Shown here: piece by piece, positions 9,037 through 18,221 of the stretch
Layout of the letters: every line of letters begins with the position of its first letter
How positions within the stretch are numbered: position 1 is the first letter of the stretch
Assembly: GCA_002420185.1 (NCBI GenBank)
Contig: DIHO01000018.1
Span: forward strand, 72,047 to 136,046
Direction: 5' to 3'
Origin: Opitutales bacterium UBA5694
GTDB taxonomy: Bacteria; Verrucomicrobiota; Verrucomicrobiia; Opitutales; Opitutaceae
DNA length: 64,000 nucleotides
Made by a program: the position numbers and the translations under genes
Notes under the pieces: generated by a model
The model's input: only the letters and a program-made list of their open reading frames with translations
The model's database searches: none
What the model was told of the DNA's origin: nothing

Positions 9037-10479
9037 TCACGAACGCTTTTTCATTTTTCCGCTTCGAGCCACAGCCTCAACTTTCGCATCAAACTCAGGA
9101 TTAGGCGACGTGGGCACCGGAGCACCGATTTCGGCCCTCCATGCTTCCAATTGAGTCAGAAGCTCTTTAGCTTTTTTTGGGTTTCGTTCGGCCAGGTTAC
9201 GTTTTTCGCCAATGTCCCGCTTCAAGTTATACAATTCCAAGTCTCCACTTTCAAAATACTGGTGCAGCTTCCAGTCACCGATGCGGATGATGCTGCACGG
9301 TCGGCTACGAAATAGGATGTCCCGTTGCTCATCGGTTACCGCATAGGATTGCAGGTAGGCAGGAAAGTGCCAGTAGAGAGGCCGCTCTTTCAAATTCATT
9401 TTCTCGCCCCTAATCAATGGGACGAGGCTCACTCCATCCAAGGCCTGGCCTGCTGGTAGCTCGGCCCCAACCATTTCACACAATGTTGGATAGACATCCA
9501 CTCCGGTTATAGGATTTTCGTTGCGGGTCCCCGCCTTCACGACTCGCGGCCACTTGACAAAAAAGGGCACTCGAATACCTCCTTCATAGTAGGTCCCTTT
9601 GTATCCTTTGAGTGGATCCATGTCTGTCGCGGGTCCATATCCGCCATTGTCCGAAAAGAATAGAACGATAGTGTCATCCGCAATTCCTATTTCTTCTAGG
9701 GTCGCTTGAATTTTACCGATCCCATCGTCAACCGACTGAATCATCGTCGCCATGGCGACATGTTTGTGCAGTTTTCCTTTTTCCTTCGACTCGTATTTAG
9801 CCACAAGCTCCCTCTTTGCATCAAGCGGAGTATGCACGGCGAAATGGGTCAGGTAAAGGAGCCAAGGCCGGTCTTTGTTTTCACGAATGAAGGCATCGGC
9901 TTGATCGCTCAAGTAGTCCGTTAAATAGGCATCCTCCGGCGATCCTTGCAAACTAGGGATATTGGGATGCGGAGGGTAATAGCCCTTGGGCGGAGAACCC
10001 GAATGCGTTCCTCCAATATTGATATCGAAACCATAAGGAATAGGATCACTACTCAAGTGCCATTTCCCCATCAACGCGGTTTTATAACCGGAGGCCTGAA
10101 TCTGATGGGCCCATGTCCTAATGCTCGTATCCAGCACATCCACACCGGATACATGCTGTAAACGACGGTGTTTCGAATTTCCACGGGGTCCTGTACCAAC
10201 GTTATAAATTTCATGCCGAGGGGTATACTGTCCCGACAAGAGGCTCGCTCTCGCAGGAGCACAATTTGCAGATGCAGAGTAAGCATTAGTAAAGACCATC
10301 CCATCAGCAGCTAGTCGGTCGATGTGGGGCGACTCGTAGAAATCCGAGCCCATATAACTCGTGTCCTTCCATCCGAAATCGTCTAGAAAGATGAAGAGAA
10401 TGTTCGGCTTCGTTGATGCGGCGTCCACAACCGATACAAGGATACTCAGTGAAACTAAAATTTTGATATATCTATTCAT
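9037..10479 (-). CDS. Secreted sulfatase, arylsulfatase A-like
   Basis: This is a 480-residue member of the sulfatase family. It has a signal peptide (about residues 1-21). The metal-binding start of the fold is LFIFLDDFGWKDT, and the formylglycine site is C73 in NCAPARASLLSGQY (CxPxR core). Further motifs are the GKWHLS box near residue 140 and FFSDNGGYG near residue 275. It hydrolyses sulfate esters and needs an anaerobic-type or FGE formylglycine-generating enzyme, which is not in this window. It lies directly after a second sulfatase on the same strand (48-base gap). Substrate cannot be read from sequence; sulfated algal or animal polysaccharide is typical of the phylum. Confidence 0.93.
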   Translation of the reverse strand: MNRYIKILVSLSILVSVVDAASTKPNILFIFLDDFGWKDTSYMGSDFYESPHIDRLAADGMVFTNAYSASANCAPARASLLSGQYTPRHEIYNVGTGPRGNSKHRRLQHVSGVDVLDTSIRTWAHQIQASGYKTALMGKWHLSSDPIPYGFDINIGGTHSGSPPKGYYPPHPNIPSLQGSPEDAYLTDYLSDQADAFIRENKDRPWLLYLTHFAVHTPLDAKRELVAKYESKEKGKLHKHVAMATMIQSVDDGIGKIQATLEEIGIADDTIVLFFSDNGGYGPATDMDPLKGYKGTYYEGGIRVPFFVKWPRVVKAGTRNENPITGVDVYPTLCEMVGAELPAGQALDGVSLVPLIRGEKMNLKERPLYWHFPAYLQSYAVTDEQRDILFRSRPCSIIRIGDWKLHQYFESGDLELYNLKRDIGEKRNLAERNPKKAKELLTQLEAWRAEIGAPVPTSPNPEFDAKVEAVARSGKMKKRS

Positions 10480-10527
10480 ACGGAACTGGTTTACAATTAA
10501 TGGATTAACTAAACAATTATATCGGAA

Positions 10528-12603
10528 TCAATTAAACAATCGCTCGACCGGTATGGTCTGCTCTTCGATCGAAGGACCACTCCATTTCAGGTCAAGTTGG
10601 GGCTTGTTGCCCGACTGCTTCAAATAATTTATTCGGAAGGGATGAAGACCGGCAGCTAACTTCACTTGGGCTGAAACCTCTGAACCCTGATTATAGCCGT
10701 AGTCCGCATCAATAATGTTTGCATCGTGAATGCGGAAGACCGCACGTGAATCAGCCGTAAGCGAGAAATGATACTCTCCATCTTGAGGTACATCCAAGTA
10801 ACCCGTGTATACGACCGCACCGTTTTCCGGACCCACATCGCTTCTTATCTGGTTCACCCCTCCGACAAAGCCGGGAGTCACGTTCCAAAACTTTGGTGCC
10901 CAGGGAAAATCTCCTTCGTAAGCCACCCATCGCACACCCGGTCGCACCGCCGCTACTTCGACTGAGGGCACCAATTCATCGTCGTAAGGTCGAGGATTGT
11001 CCCCGTTGGGTCGGCGCAGCTGCAGTGAGCGATCCTTCATGCGCTGCTGCAGGCCCACAAAAAAGTCATTTGTCCCAGCGAGATTTTTTACTTCCTTCAA
11101 ATCCGTTTTCACGTCGTAGATTTCAAAGTCGTCGCTATGGCGCTGAATGTCCACGCGAACTCCCTTATAGCCTTCTAAAAAAATCGCCTGCATTTCTTTC
11201 CGCGGGCGATTCCGATGGCTGGGATCAAAATCGGGATAATTTGGCGTCTTCCCGCCATTTAAATATTCAACATAAACAGTACTCGGCTCCTGCACACCTG
11301 TCCCGGTAAGCGTTGGAACGAGCGACACCCCGTCAGACAAGGCCGGTAACGGCAAACCTGCAACATCCGCGAAGGTCGTCAACCAATCATGAAACTGCGA
11401 AGGGGTGTGGTCAATACCTCCTGCCGGGATTTTCCCAGGCCAACGAGCTAGAGCAGGCATGCGAATGCCTCCCTCCCAGACGTCACGCTTTTCCCCATCG
11501 AACGGTCCATAGGACTGAAAATGAATTGGGGTAAAGGGCTCTCCTCGAATATAACTCACGGACAGGGGACCATTGTCATTCGTAAACACGATGAGTGTTT
11601 TCTCATCGATATCGAGATCCTTCAACAACTGCACCAAATCTCCCACTGCACTATCGATCCTACGAACCATGGTCGCAAACCGCTGCTCGACATTGGACCA
11701 GCTCTGATTACGATAATCTGGATGTATCCAGGAATCAATCTCACCAGTGGCTGTATTGATCATTTTTCCTGGTTCACCCAGCCACTGCAATCCGCCCTTC
11801 AGGCCACCCCCTTCCGGAAAGGCATCGGTAGGAACCTGCAACGCCGCATGAGGAGTATCGTAGGCAAGATAAACGAAGAAAGGCTCATCACGAGCGTCTT
11901 TCGCCTGCTCCAAAATCCACTTCTTCGTATAAGCCGTAAAGAGGTCGGTTGTGTAGCACTTGTCGAGCTGGGCAGATATCTCCTTTTCGTTATGCCAGAC
12001 CTCTTTTCTGGTTCGATGCGATTCAGAATTCCCAATGGGCCATTCGTTGTTGGGGTAGTGAACATGACCATCAACATGACGAACGTAGCCCAAGTACTCG
12101 TCAAACCCTCGCTTAGTAGGATAGGCAGGCCATTCATCTGGATTCTTGAATGAATCCCTGGATTCACCCAAACCTGGCAAACCATACTTGCCTACGTGCA
12201 GCGTCCGGTACCCTGCTTCCTTTAACACCGTTCCCAAAGTGTGATTATCAGGAATGGCTTTGTCGAAATCATTATTACGAACTTCCGTATGCCCTTGATG
12301 CAACCCACGAAGGAGAGAGGCACGGGATGGGGCACAGACGGGTGCCGGGCAATAGTGACGGCGCAGCTGAATACCTTCACTAGCGATTTGGTCTAGATTT
12401 GGCGTGGCGTGTTTTTTCCCCGTTCTCTGATTTTGGTGAAACAAACCTATATCACCATAACCCATGTCGTCCGTGAAAATTAAGATTATATTTGGTTTAG
12501 ATCCGCTCGAGATTGCTCCAAGGGAACTAGAATGAGCCAAAAAAAGGATCAATAGACCGAAAAAATAGCCTATTCGGGAAAACACAGGGGAAGTAGATTT
12601 CAT
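10528..12603 (-). CDS. Secreted sulfatase with C-terminal PA14-like domain
   Basis: This is 691 residues from the ATG at 12603; the open frame begins at 12666, but the upstream part has no signal-peptide character. The signal peptide spans about residues 1-30 (FFGLLILFLAHSSSLG). The sulfatase core starts at IILIFTDDMGYGDIG, with the modified Cys at residue 90 in VCAPSRASLLRG (CxPSR) and FTNDNGPLS later. The last about 130 residues form a separate beta-rich module (YTGYLDVPQDGEYHFSLTAD, then LAAGLHPFRINY) that looks like PA14, a carbohydrate-binding domain often appended to secreted hydrolases. It is likely co-transcribed with the following sulfatase. Substrate is unknown. Confidence 0.93.
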   Translation of the reverse strand: MKSTSPVFSRIGYFFGLLILFLAHSSSLGAISSGSKPNIILIFTDDMGYGDIGLFHQNQRTGKKHATPNLDQIASEGIQLRRHYCPAPVCAPSRASLLRGLHQGHTEVRNNDFDKAIPDNHTLGTVLKEAGYRTLHVGKYGLPGLGESRDSFKNPDEWPAYPTKRGFDEYLGYVRHVDGHVHYPNNEWPIGNSESHRTRKEVWHNEKEISAQLDKCYTTDLFTAYTKKWILEQAKDARDEPFFVYLAYDTPHAALQVPTDAFPEGGGLKGGLQWLGEPGKMINTATGEIDSWIHPDYRNQSWSNVEQRFATMVRRIDSAVGDLVQLLKDLDIDEKTLIVFTNDNGPLSVSYIRGEPFTPIHFQSYGPFDGEKRDVWEGGIRMPALARWPGKIPAGGIDHTPSQFHDWLTTFADVAGLPLPALSDGVSLVPTLTGTGVQEPSTVYVEYLNGGKTPNYPDFDPSHRNRPRKEMQAIFLEGYKGVRVDIQRHSDDFEIYDVKTDLKEVKNLAGTNDFFVGLQQRMKDRSLQLRRPNGDNPRPYDDELVPSVEVAAVRPGVRWVAYEGDFPWAPKFWNVTPGFVGGVNQIRSDVGPENGAVVYTGYLDVPQDGEYHFSLTADSRAVFRIHDANIIDADYGYNQGSEVSAQVKLAAGLHPFRINYLKQSGNKPQLDLKWSGPSIEEQTIPVERLFN

Positions 12604-13099
12604 AGGATTTAGACTGAAAAAGAAATACTCTGCATTCCCTGAATCACTCGTCAACGATCGACGCATTGACGATACAGAAGTCCCCTGAAAGCCCTGCTCA
12701 AAATGCGAAATCTGGAATCCGGTTGATTTGACAGAAACATCGGGTCGAGCCGATTCTCCCTACGCTGTGACCGATTCAGACTCTCCAAATCTCTTCGAAT
12801 TCCATTCCAAACTGCGAGAGCGATATCCCAATTTTCAAAACTACTTCGATCGTAATGAGAATTTGAGCGGATAAACGAAAAGCCTACCCTCACAAGTACA
12901 AACACTCTGATTAAAGCCATTCGCTGCAAACCATCGATTTCGTGCCTGTTCACAAAAAACGCCCCGTCTTTGTATTCATCCAATACGGTTTTTCGAAATC
13001 ACTAGACAAACGTCTTTATCACTTTACGGCAAGGCCCCTTTGGAGAATAGATGTTCTGCACCCCACATCAACTATCGCTTGGCCTCGAATGCCAACATG
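12604..13099. other. Intergenic, no intact gene
   Basis: The stretch lies upstream of the sulfatase pair and holds their probable promoter. A minus-strand frame (12651-12983, TTG start) is open for 110 codons but overlaps the sulfatase leader and has no family character, so I left it out. From about 13060 the plus strand begins to show the eroded 5' part of the hydrolase pseudogene. Confidence 0.4.
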
Positions 13100-13573
13100 G
13101 TAGAAAGCGTGCCTAAGATAGGGGAGCGTTTAAGTGGATACAACATGGCACGTCAAATCTTAACGGAAACCCGGCTAAGATACACATTCCAGGGCATCAA
13201 GCAGGGCCCCATTTAGCCTTAACTACAGCCATCGATATTCAATCATATGGCGACCCAATTGCGAGATCGATCAAGAGCGTGCTGGGCATCCGCAGAATTT
13301 TTGATCTGGATCCGATTAGACAATCCTATCTCAAAAACGAACTCAAATTAGATGATACAGCCGTCAACAAATTCAGTCCTTTCGGAAGAGAAAGAATTGT
13401 TATAAATAAATCGGTTTTTTTCGCTGTTGGCGGGGACGAAACAAATCAATTTCTAGAGCAATCCAGAAACATGTAAGAGCGACTGAAGGCCGCAAACATA
13501 CCGAGATCCCATGCTCAGCGCACTTCAAAGTGTCCTCGCGCTTCAGTGCACAGAGCGATTCAAGTTCTAATTA
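13100..13573 (+). pseudogene. Decayed alpha/beta hydrolase (arylformamidase/BD-FAE-like), C-terminal part
   Basis: In one frame the plus strand reads GAFKWIQ, then AKIHIPGHQAGPHLAL, then IRRIFDLDPIRQSYL, FFAVGGDETNQFLEQSR and, past a TAA at 13474, ERLKAANIP and finally HRAIQVLI near 13570. These match in order the GHSAGAHL nucleophile elbow, the SGIFDLEP strand, the AVGGxE strand and the C terminus of arylformamidase-like hydrolases. The start is missing, stops interrupt the frame (for example a TAA about 45 codons before the elbow and the TAA at 13474), and part of the C-terminal region is shifted. The catalytic Ser of the elbow is Gln here (codon 13198-13200). The gene is therefore dead for this chemistry. 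Confidence 0.75.
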
Positions 13574-13870
13574 CGCCATTTCCATAACGTAACCTCTGTT
13601 CTGATACTGCTTAAATTTAGCAATCGCTTTGTCAAAATCCAATCGCCCCAGAGCTTTCTTTGACGTATCCAATGACCCACTGTATTCCTGATTCGCAAAA
13701 AATTCCCTCAACGGCAATTCATATTTGCATTGTTTCGTTTCTTCGATCGGTGCCACAAGTTTCTCGAAGTTAATTACAGGTACGTTCAAAGTGGTCTTCT
13801 TCCGCAGAACGGGCATTGATTCCCCAATATCCGATAAGAATCTTCGCGGTTCATGTTGCCAAAGGTTCAA
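13571..13870 (-). CDS. Hypothetical 99-residue frame, doubtful
   Basis: This open frame starts with TTG and has no visible ribosome-binding site. It is preceded six codons upstream by a stop and overlaps the 3' end of the hydrolase pseudogene on the opposite strand. The translation is plausible as protein (basic and aromatic N-terminal part, then RLDFDKAIAKFKQYQNRGYV), and the end resembles in style the C-terminal tail of zinc-dependent dehydrogenases. The similarity is too short to assign. It may be another gene remnant, given the decay around it. Confidence 0.25.
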   Translation of the reverse strand: MNLWQHEPRRFLSDIGESMPVLRKKTTLNVPVINFEKLVAPIEETKQCKYELPLREFFANQEYSGSLDTSKKALGRLDFDKAIAKFKQYQNRGYVMEMA

Positions 13871-13999
13871 GCCGTGAGCGGGTCAACTAAGAATTGAATT
13901 TGAAACAATATTAACCCCACTGGCAAAGACTTCCCTTTATGCTTCGATCAATTAGACCCCTATCTGGGAAAGCTACCTAATCTCTCGCAAAATAATCTA

Positions 14000-15112
14000 T
14001 CAACCGTTTAAGGTTGTAACGGAGCTCGTTTTAAAAACCAAGTAGATTCTTAATCCTGATTCCAAATGCAAAGCTTCAATCGCATCGTAAGTCACTTCAA
14101 CGACAAATTCTGGAACCGCATCCACAACTAACGCGTGGACAAGCCAACGAGTTCCAGCGTTTTCAACTCGGGAGATTGTCGCTGACAAACAATTACGGGC
14201 AGACAGTCCACGCGGCCGCTCAAGACCGACTAGTACATTTTCAGAACCTATGCTAGCCAATACCCGATCTCCCAAAAGAGAATCTGTCGGCGGAATTTGT
14301 ATACAAATATTACCATTCTTTCCCGAAAGACTCAAACAGTCCACTTGATCTGATTTTTCAATAATGGTACCTGGAAACACATTCTCAAATCCACGCTCTT
14401 TCGCCACGTTTAACAATAAATCACTGGCGAAGAGTTCGTTCGGACTGCCGGTCATAACATTCCGACCGTTCTCCAAGATGAGAACCTCGTCACACAAGAC
14501 CTGCAATTCCGTTGGATTGTGGGAAACTACAACTATCGGCAGTTCAAAGGCCTCTTTAATGCGGATTAGAAACGGAAGGATTTTTTTTCTCATGCGAAGA
14601 TCAAGCGATGCGAGAGGCTCGTCCAACAAAAGCAGTTGTGGGCCCGAGCAAAGCGCTCGTCCTAGCGATACTCGCTGACGTTCTCCTCCAGACAACTGAT
14701 CAATCGATCGGTCTAACAAAGGCTCTAATTCGAGAACAGCGACGACTTTTTTCAATATACTTTGAAAGTCTCGTCCGCCTTGCAACGCCCTTGCCTTTCC
14801 CGCTTCCAGGTTTCCTAGCACATTTTTGTGGGGAAATAATAAATGATCCTGGGGCACGAAGCCAATATGACGTTTCTCTGTGGGGACAAAGCAGCTGGTC
14901 TCCGTATCCAGCCAGATTTCACCAGCTACTGTAATCTGCCCCGACATCACTTTTCTCAGTCCTGCCAGGCATTCCAAAAAAGTCGTCTTTCCCGCACCAG
15001 AAACCCCAAAGACACCTAGGACACGCTTGGAACCCTTGTATCCAAGATCCAATTTTAGACTGCCAAATCGAGCTTTTAATGAGATATTGAAAATCGTTTT
15101 TACCCCTTTCAT
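14000..15112 (-). CDS. modC: Molybdate ABC transporter ATP-binding protein
   Basis: This is 370 residues. The ABC domain shows Walker A GVSGAGKTTFLECLAG (about residues 36-51), the Q-loop FVPQDHLLFPH, signature LSGGERQRVSLGRAL, Walker B LLLLDEPLASLD and the switch His in VSHNPTE. The C-terminal about 80 residues (from about 285, ISRVENAGTRWLVHALV) form the TOBE/Mop domain that marks ModC among ABC ATPases. It energises molybdate (or tungstate) import with ModA and ModB. Its ATG overlaps the modB stop by 4 bases, indicating coupling. A short inverted repeat (CAACC/GGTTG at 14001-14016) sits at its stop. Confidence 0.93.
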   Translation of the reverse strand: MKGVKTIFNISLKARFGSLKLDLGYKGSKRVLGVFGVSGAGKTTFLECLAGLRKVMSGQITVAGEIWLDTETSCFVPTEKRHIGFVPQDHLLFPHKNVLGNLEAGKARALQGGRDFQSILKKVVAVLELEPLLDRSIDQLSGGERQRVSLGRALCSGPQLLLLDEPLASLDLRMRKKILPFLIRIKEAFELPIVVVSHNPTELQVLCDEVLILENGRNVMTGSPNELFASDLLLNVAKERGFENVFPGTIIEKSDQVDCLSLSGKNGNICIQIPPTDSLLGDRVLASIGSENVLVGLERPRGLSARNCLSATISRVENAGTRWLVHALVVDAVPEFVVEVTYDAIEALHLESGLRIYLVFKTSSVTTLNG

Positions 15113-15789
15113 CCCGTCTGCTCCTTTCTTAGAGAACGTTTTGAAGCGAGCCTCTCCGTAGTGTAAACCGCGATAAAACCAACGAGCAAGGCGACACCCA
15201 ATAGCTGATTCGCCAGGGTTTCATTCCCGCTTTGCTGGGCACTGAAAAGAGCCGAAGCCAAGGTCTGCGTTCTACCCGGAATATTTCCTGCCAGAATTAT
15301 GGTTGCTCCAAATTCACCTAATGCCCTAGTGAATCCGAGCAAAGTCGCCGCAATCAGTCCCCGTGAGGCCAGCGGCAGAGTAATTGAAAGAAAAACTTTC
15401 TGCCGGCCCATTCCTAAAGTTCGACCCATACGTTCCAACCGGGGATTGACCTCCTCAAAGGCGACCCGTGCCGTGCGAACGAAGATTGGAAAAGACATTA
15501 TGGAACAAGCGATGACTACTGCCTTCCAGCTCAGGATAATATCGAGATCGAAGCCGAGTCGCTCCCGCCCTAGCCAGCCATCATCTGCAAACAGTCGCAA
15601 AAGCAAGTAGCCAACCGCAGTAGGCGGAAGCACCAAAGGCAAGGTTGTAAAAGTCGATAGAACTTTTTTCCCAAAGAATTCTCGTCGGGCCAATAGGTAA
15701 GCAATCGTCAATCCCGGCAAGGCAACGAGGAGACTCGCAACAACGGCCCAAAGCAAAGTGGATGAAACTGTCTCGTAAATCGTTGGCAC
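15109..15789 (-). CDS. modB: Molybdate ABC transporter permease
   Basis: This 226-residue inner-membrane permease has about five membrane segments. The cytoplasmic EAA-type coupling loop is visible at GRTLGMGRQKVFLSITLPLA, followed by GFTRALGEFGATIILAGN, a very conserved ModB stretch. It starts with GTG at 15789; no ATG gives a better N terminus. It overlaps modC by 4 bases and follows modA after about 80 bases. It forms the channel of the molybdate importer. Confidence 0.93.
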   Translation of the reverse strand: MPTIYETVSSTLLWAVVASLLVALPGLTIAYLLARREFFGKKVLSTFTTLPLVLPPTAVGYLLLRLFADDGWLGRERLGFDLDIILSWKAVVIACSIMSFPIFVRTARVAFEEVNPRLERMGRTLGMGRQKVFLSITLPLASRGLIAATLLGFTRALGEFGATIILAGNIPGRTQTLASALFSAQQSGNETLANQLLGVALLVGFIAVYTTERLASKRSLRKEQTG

Positions 15790-15869
15790 GGTGAAAGTTG
15801 CCGGATCGATCCGGATTTAGGGAAACTTAAGAAAATCACTCTGTAAACTCCTGCTTGCAAGCGTGAACT

Positions 15870-16694
15870 CTAATCTACTTCAGACAAATCGACTCGAAAT
15901 CCAAATTTTTCAAAGATCAATCTGGCCTTATTCGATTGCAGAAAAGTAAAGAATCGGCCAGCCGCTAGTTTTTCCATGCCTTGCTCCGTCATCGCAGCAG
16001 GATATCGAGCTTTTTCACTTGGCCCTTCTACAAGCAATTTCACACGATCTTGGTAAATTAGATAGTCAGTAAAATACACGATACCGATCCGGTCTTTACT
16101 GCTGGCCACTTGGGACAAAGCCGCTCGCACGTCTGGAGCCAGTGACAAACGGTCTTGAAACGCTTCCCAAAGTGTCGAATCACCACAGTTTAAACCTGAG
16201 AGCCAATCACGTGCGTACCTGCCAGCCGGCACCGCGTCCGGGTCCCCGATACACAAATAAGTAAAATCTAGCCCGCACAACGTTTCGACTTTCACCTCAT
16301 CCCAACTAACGCCCTGGGCACAGACCATGACGAGGGTATTCGTCAAAAGATCGATCCGAGTATTGTCCCCTAACTTTCCCCCACCTTCGAGATAATCCAT
16401 CCAGCCCGAGTCCGCACTGATAAACAGATCCGCTCGGGGACTCGCTTCAATTTGCTGAGCCAAAACGTTGGAACCAGCCGAATTCAATGAAACCTCAAAA
16501 CCGGTCTCCCTCTCAAACAGCGTGCCGATCTCTTCAATAGCCTCTTTTAAACTGACTGCGGCGAAGACATGAACAGTCTCGCTTTCTGTATTGATCTCTC
16601 TTTGACAGCCACACAAAATAGATATGAGAAGGCAGCCTGAGGCATAAGGTAGAGAGTTCCTAAATCGGAAAATCGTAGGACCAGCTTTTATCAT
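15870..16694 (-). CDS. modA: Molybdate-binding lipoprotein
   Basis: This is 274 residues from the ATG at 16694; a TTG six codons upstream is possible. A hydrophobic segment ends at a lipobox-like ILCGC (about residues 26-30), so the mature protein is probably membrane-anchored by lipid, unusual for Gram-negative ModA but common elsewhere. The body has ModA hallmarks: VHVFAAVSLKEAIEEIG, then FNSAG-type VSLNSAGSNVLAQQIE, PRADLFISAD, and the later GDPDAVPAGRYARDWL. It captures molybdate in the periplasm and delivers it to ModB. It is the first gene of modABC. No molybdenum-sensing regulator or Moco riboswitch was seen upstream. Confidence 0.92.
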   Translation of the reverse strand: MIKAGPTIFRFRNSLPYASGCLLISILCGCQREINTESETVHVFAAVSLKEAIEEIGTLFERETGFEVSLNSAGSNVLAQQIEASPRADLFISADSGWMDYLEGGGKLGDNTRIDLLTNTLVMVCAQGVSWDEVKVETLCGLDFTYLCIGDPDAVPAGRYARDWLSGLNCGDSTLWEAFQDRLSLAPDVRAALSQVASSKDRIGIVYFTDYLIYQDRVKLLVEGPSEKARYPAAMTEQGMEKLAAGRFFTFLQSNKARLIFEKFGFRVDLSEVD

Positions 16695-17147
16695 CAGTGA
16701 TCCCAGTTTCAATGCGATTCAGGCCAATGACAATGCGAAATAAGAGGTCTTCTCAGCCTCCAATTCAAAGATTCAGGTGAATACTCTGCCCGCATGGACT
16801 CCATTCGTTCCTGGCTTGCTTCAGCGTTCAGAACAAATACACGGCCTTGAGATTCCCATTTACTCGTGATCCAGCCCGATTATCTTCTTTCGTATTCAAA
16901 CTTATATAACATTTTTCCTCATCGAATTCTTCCAATTCGGCAACAAACAGGCGATACACCACGTCGGCATCAACGCAGATCATAGCCACCATGCTATCCC
17001 ACCACTTTATTGGGCGACATTCTATGCCTTACTGAGCCAGGAATCGCGATGTCAGCTGCGGAGGTAAATCAAATTCTGTTCTACAAGCCAGTCAGTTATT
17101 TCCGTGGTTTTCTTTGTGAAATACTTGAGTCTCGGTCCGTCGGATAT
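16695..17147. other. Intergenic upstream of modA, possible eroded coding DNA
   Basis: No intact gene is seen. A plus-strand frame without start codon (about 16865-17067) is open and protein-like (FFQFGNKQAIHHVGINAD, then YWATFYALLSQE), but I recognise no family. Given the pseudogenes nearby it may be a remnant. The modA promoter should be at the left end. Confidence 0.3.
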
Positions 17148-17360
17148 CTAGTTGACGATACCGTCATCCAATGGACCCATAAACTCATCGATGAAATCTA
17201 GAATAAACTGAAAATAAATGCCCACTACAACCACCAGACTTACTGCCAAAGCCAAATATAGTGTGAATGTTCGATGAAAGTACCGCTTCTTCGAAGCGTT
17301 TTCCGTACTGGCTTCCAACGCAGCACGCAATTCTGACGGAGGCTCGAGGCTCCCAATCAA
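17148..17360 (-). CDS. Hypothetical single-pass membrane protein or fragment
   Basis: This is a 70-codon frame beginning with TTG directly after an in-frame TAG. It reads an amphipathic start (EPPSELRAALEASTENASKK), then a strong membrane helix (LALAVSLVVVVGIYFQFIL) and an acidic end. The composition is protein-like, but the lack of an ATG and of a ribosome-binding site, and an overlapping frame with ATG at 17391, suggest a shifted or truncated gene. It lies between the modA upstream region and the pilT remnant. Function unknown. Confidence 0.35.
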   Translation of the reverse strand: MIGSLEPPSELRAALEASTENASKKRYFHRTFTLYLALAVSLVVVVGIYFQFILDFIDEFMGPLDDGIVN

Positions 17361-17439
17361 CCCCTAACAGAATCAATTCCGCTGTGTACATGGCGCTACT
17401 GATCCCAAAAGATGAGCAAGACGAAATTCGCTGTATACT

Positions 17440-18042
17440 TTAAGACCCAGCAACTTTGCCGCCGAGATTCTCCAATCGTGTACGCATGTCGTCAGGCGTT
17501 TGCGCTTTTTCAAAAGCCTCTTTGGCTGAGATCAATCAGCTATTTTAAGGGCTCATTGGATAAGTATTCATCGTAAACATGCTCAATTTTGCACCCGTTT
17601 GGATATCCGAGTTAATACGATAGGTCTTGTTGTCCCGAATGAGAGCAGCAATTAACTTAATCATAAACATAGCTTTTAGTCCGGCGACACGCCCTCCGAC
17701 TGCTTTATTCCATAGCACTTGAGAAACGAAGGCTACAATAGAAGTTGCCAACTGCGTTCGAATCATCTCCTTCATATTCGCCGAAAACGCATCTACAATG
17801 CGACCGACCGTTTTAGCAGCGCTGTTGGTATACAGGGTACCGAAGACCCAAATACCAGTTTCCGCTGCTCTACTAGCCGCTTCAATCGTTTCCAGCAAAT
17901 AGTCATCCGGCTCTTTGGGGAGATCAAACACGGTAAAGTCGACGAAGTGTATGGAAAATTCGTCTGCCAGAAACCGGTAAACTGTTTTTCTTTCAACAAA
18001 GCATTTTTTAACGAGTTCCTCGAATAATCCGTTTGGGTCTAC
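17440..18042 (-). pseudogene. pilT: Decayed type IV pilus retraction ATPase, C-terminal part
   Basis: The minus strand carries the C-terminal half of a PilT/PilU-type ATPase. The recognisable box is AETGIWVFGTLYTNSAAKT, where active family members have GHLVFGTLHTNSA; the His-box His is Tyr. It continues with GRIVDAF, then RIRENKTFRI-like LIRDNKTYRINSDIQTGAK. After a TAA at 17545-17547 and a TGA three codons later, the same frame resumes with LISAKEAFEKAQTPDDMRT and ends at a natural stop at 17440. Walker A and B are absent. The 5' part (about 17930-18042) is an open frame I cannot align to PilT, possibly from a deletion junction. Two nonsense codons plus the missing half make it inactive. Confidence 0.82.
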
Positions 18043-18221
18043 CTATTCACTCCCTTCTTCCAATATCTCAAACTGATATTTGGATACTACACCCTTCTGA
18101 ACAATGAGTTGTATGATGAGAACAAAAACGGGAATAGAATGAATTAAAGTAGAGACTGGATCTTATTTAACAAAGCCTATTTACATACCCGCCAATCCGA
18201 ACCAGAAGCCTCCATCTTTCC

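Noticed and set aside
12651..12983. 110-codon minus-strand frame upstream of the PA14 sulfatase
   Set aside because: TTG start, overlaps the sulfatase leader, no family character or ribosome-binding site.
14001..14016. Inverted repeat CAACC/GGTTG at the modC stop as a terminator
   Set aside because: Stem of only five bases and a broken T-run; too weak to call.
18027..18221. Separate small gene downstream of rho
   Set aside because: No frame of useful length; A/T-rich gap with no clear terminator either.
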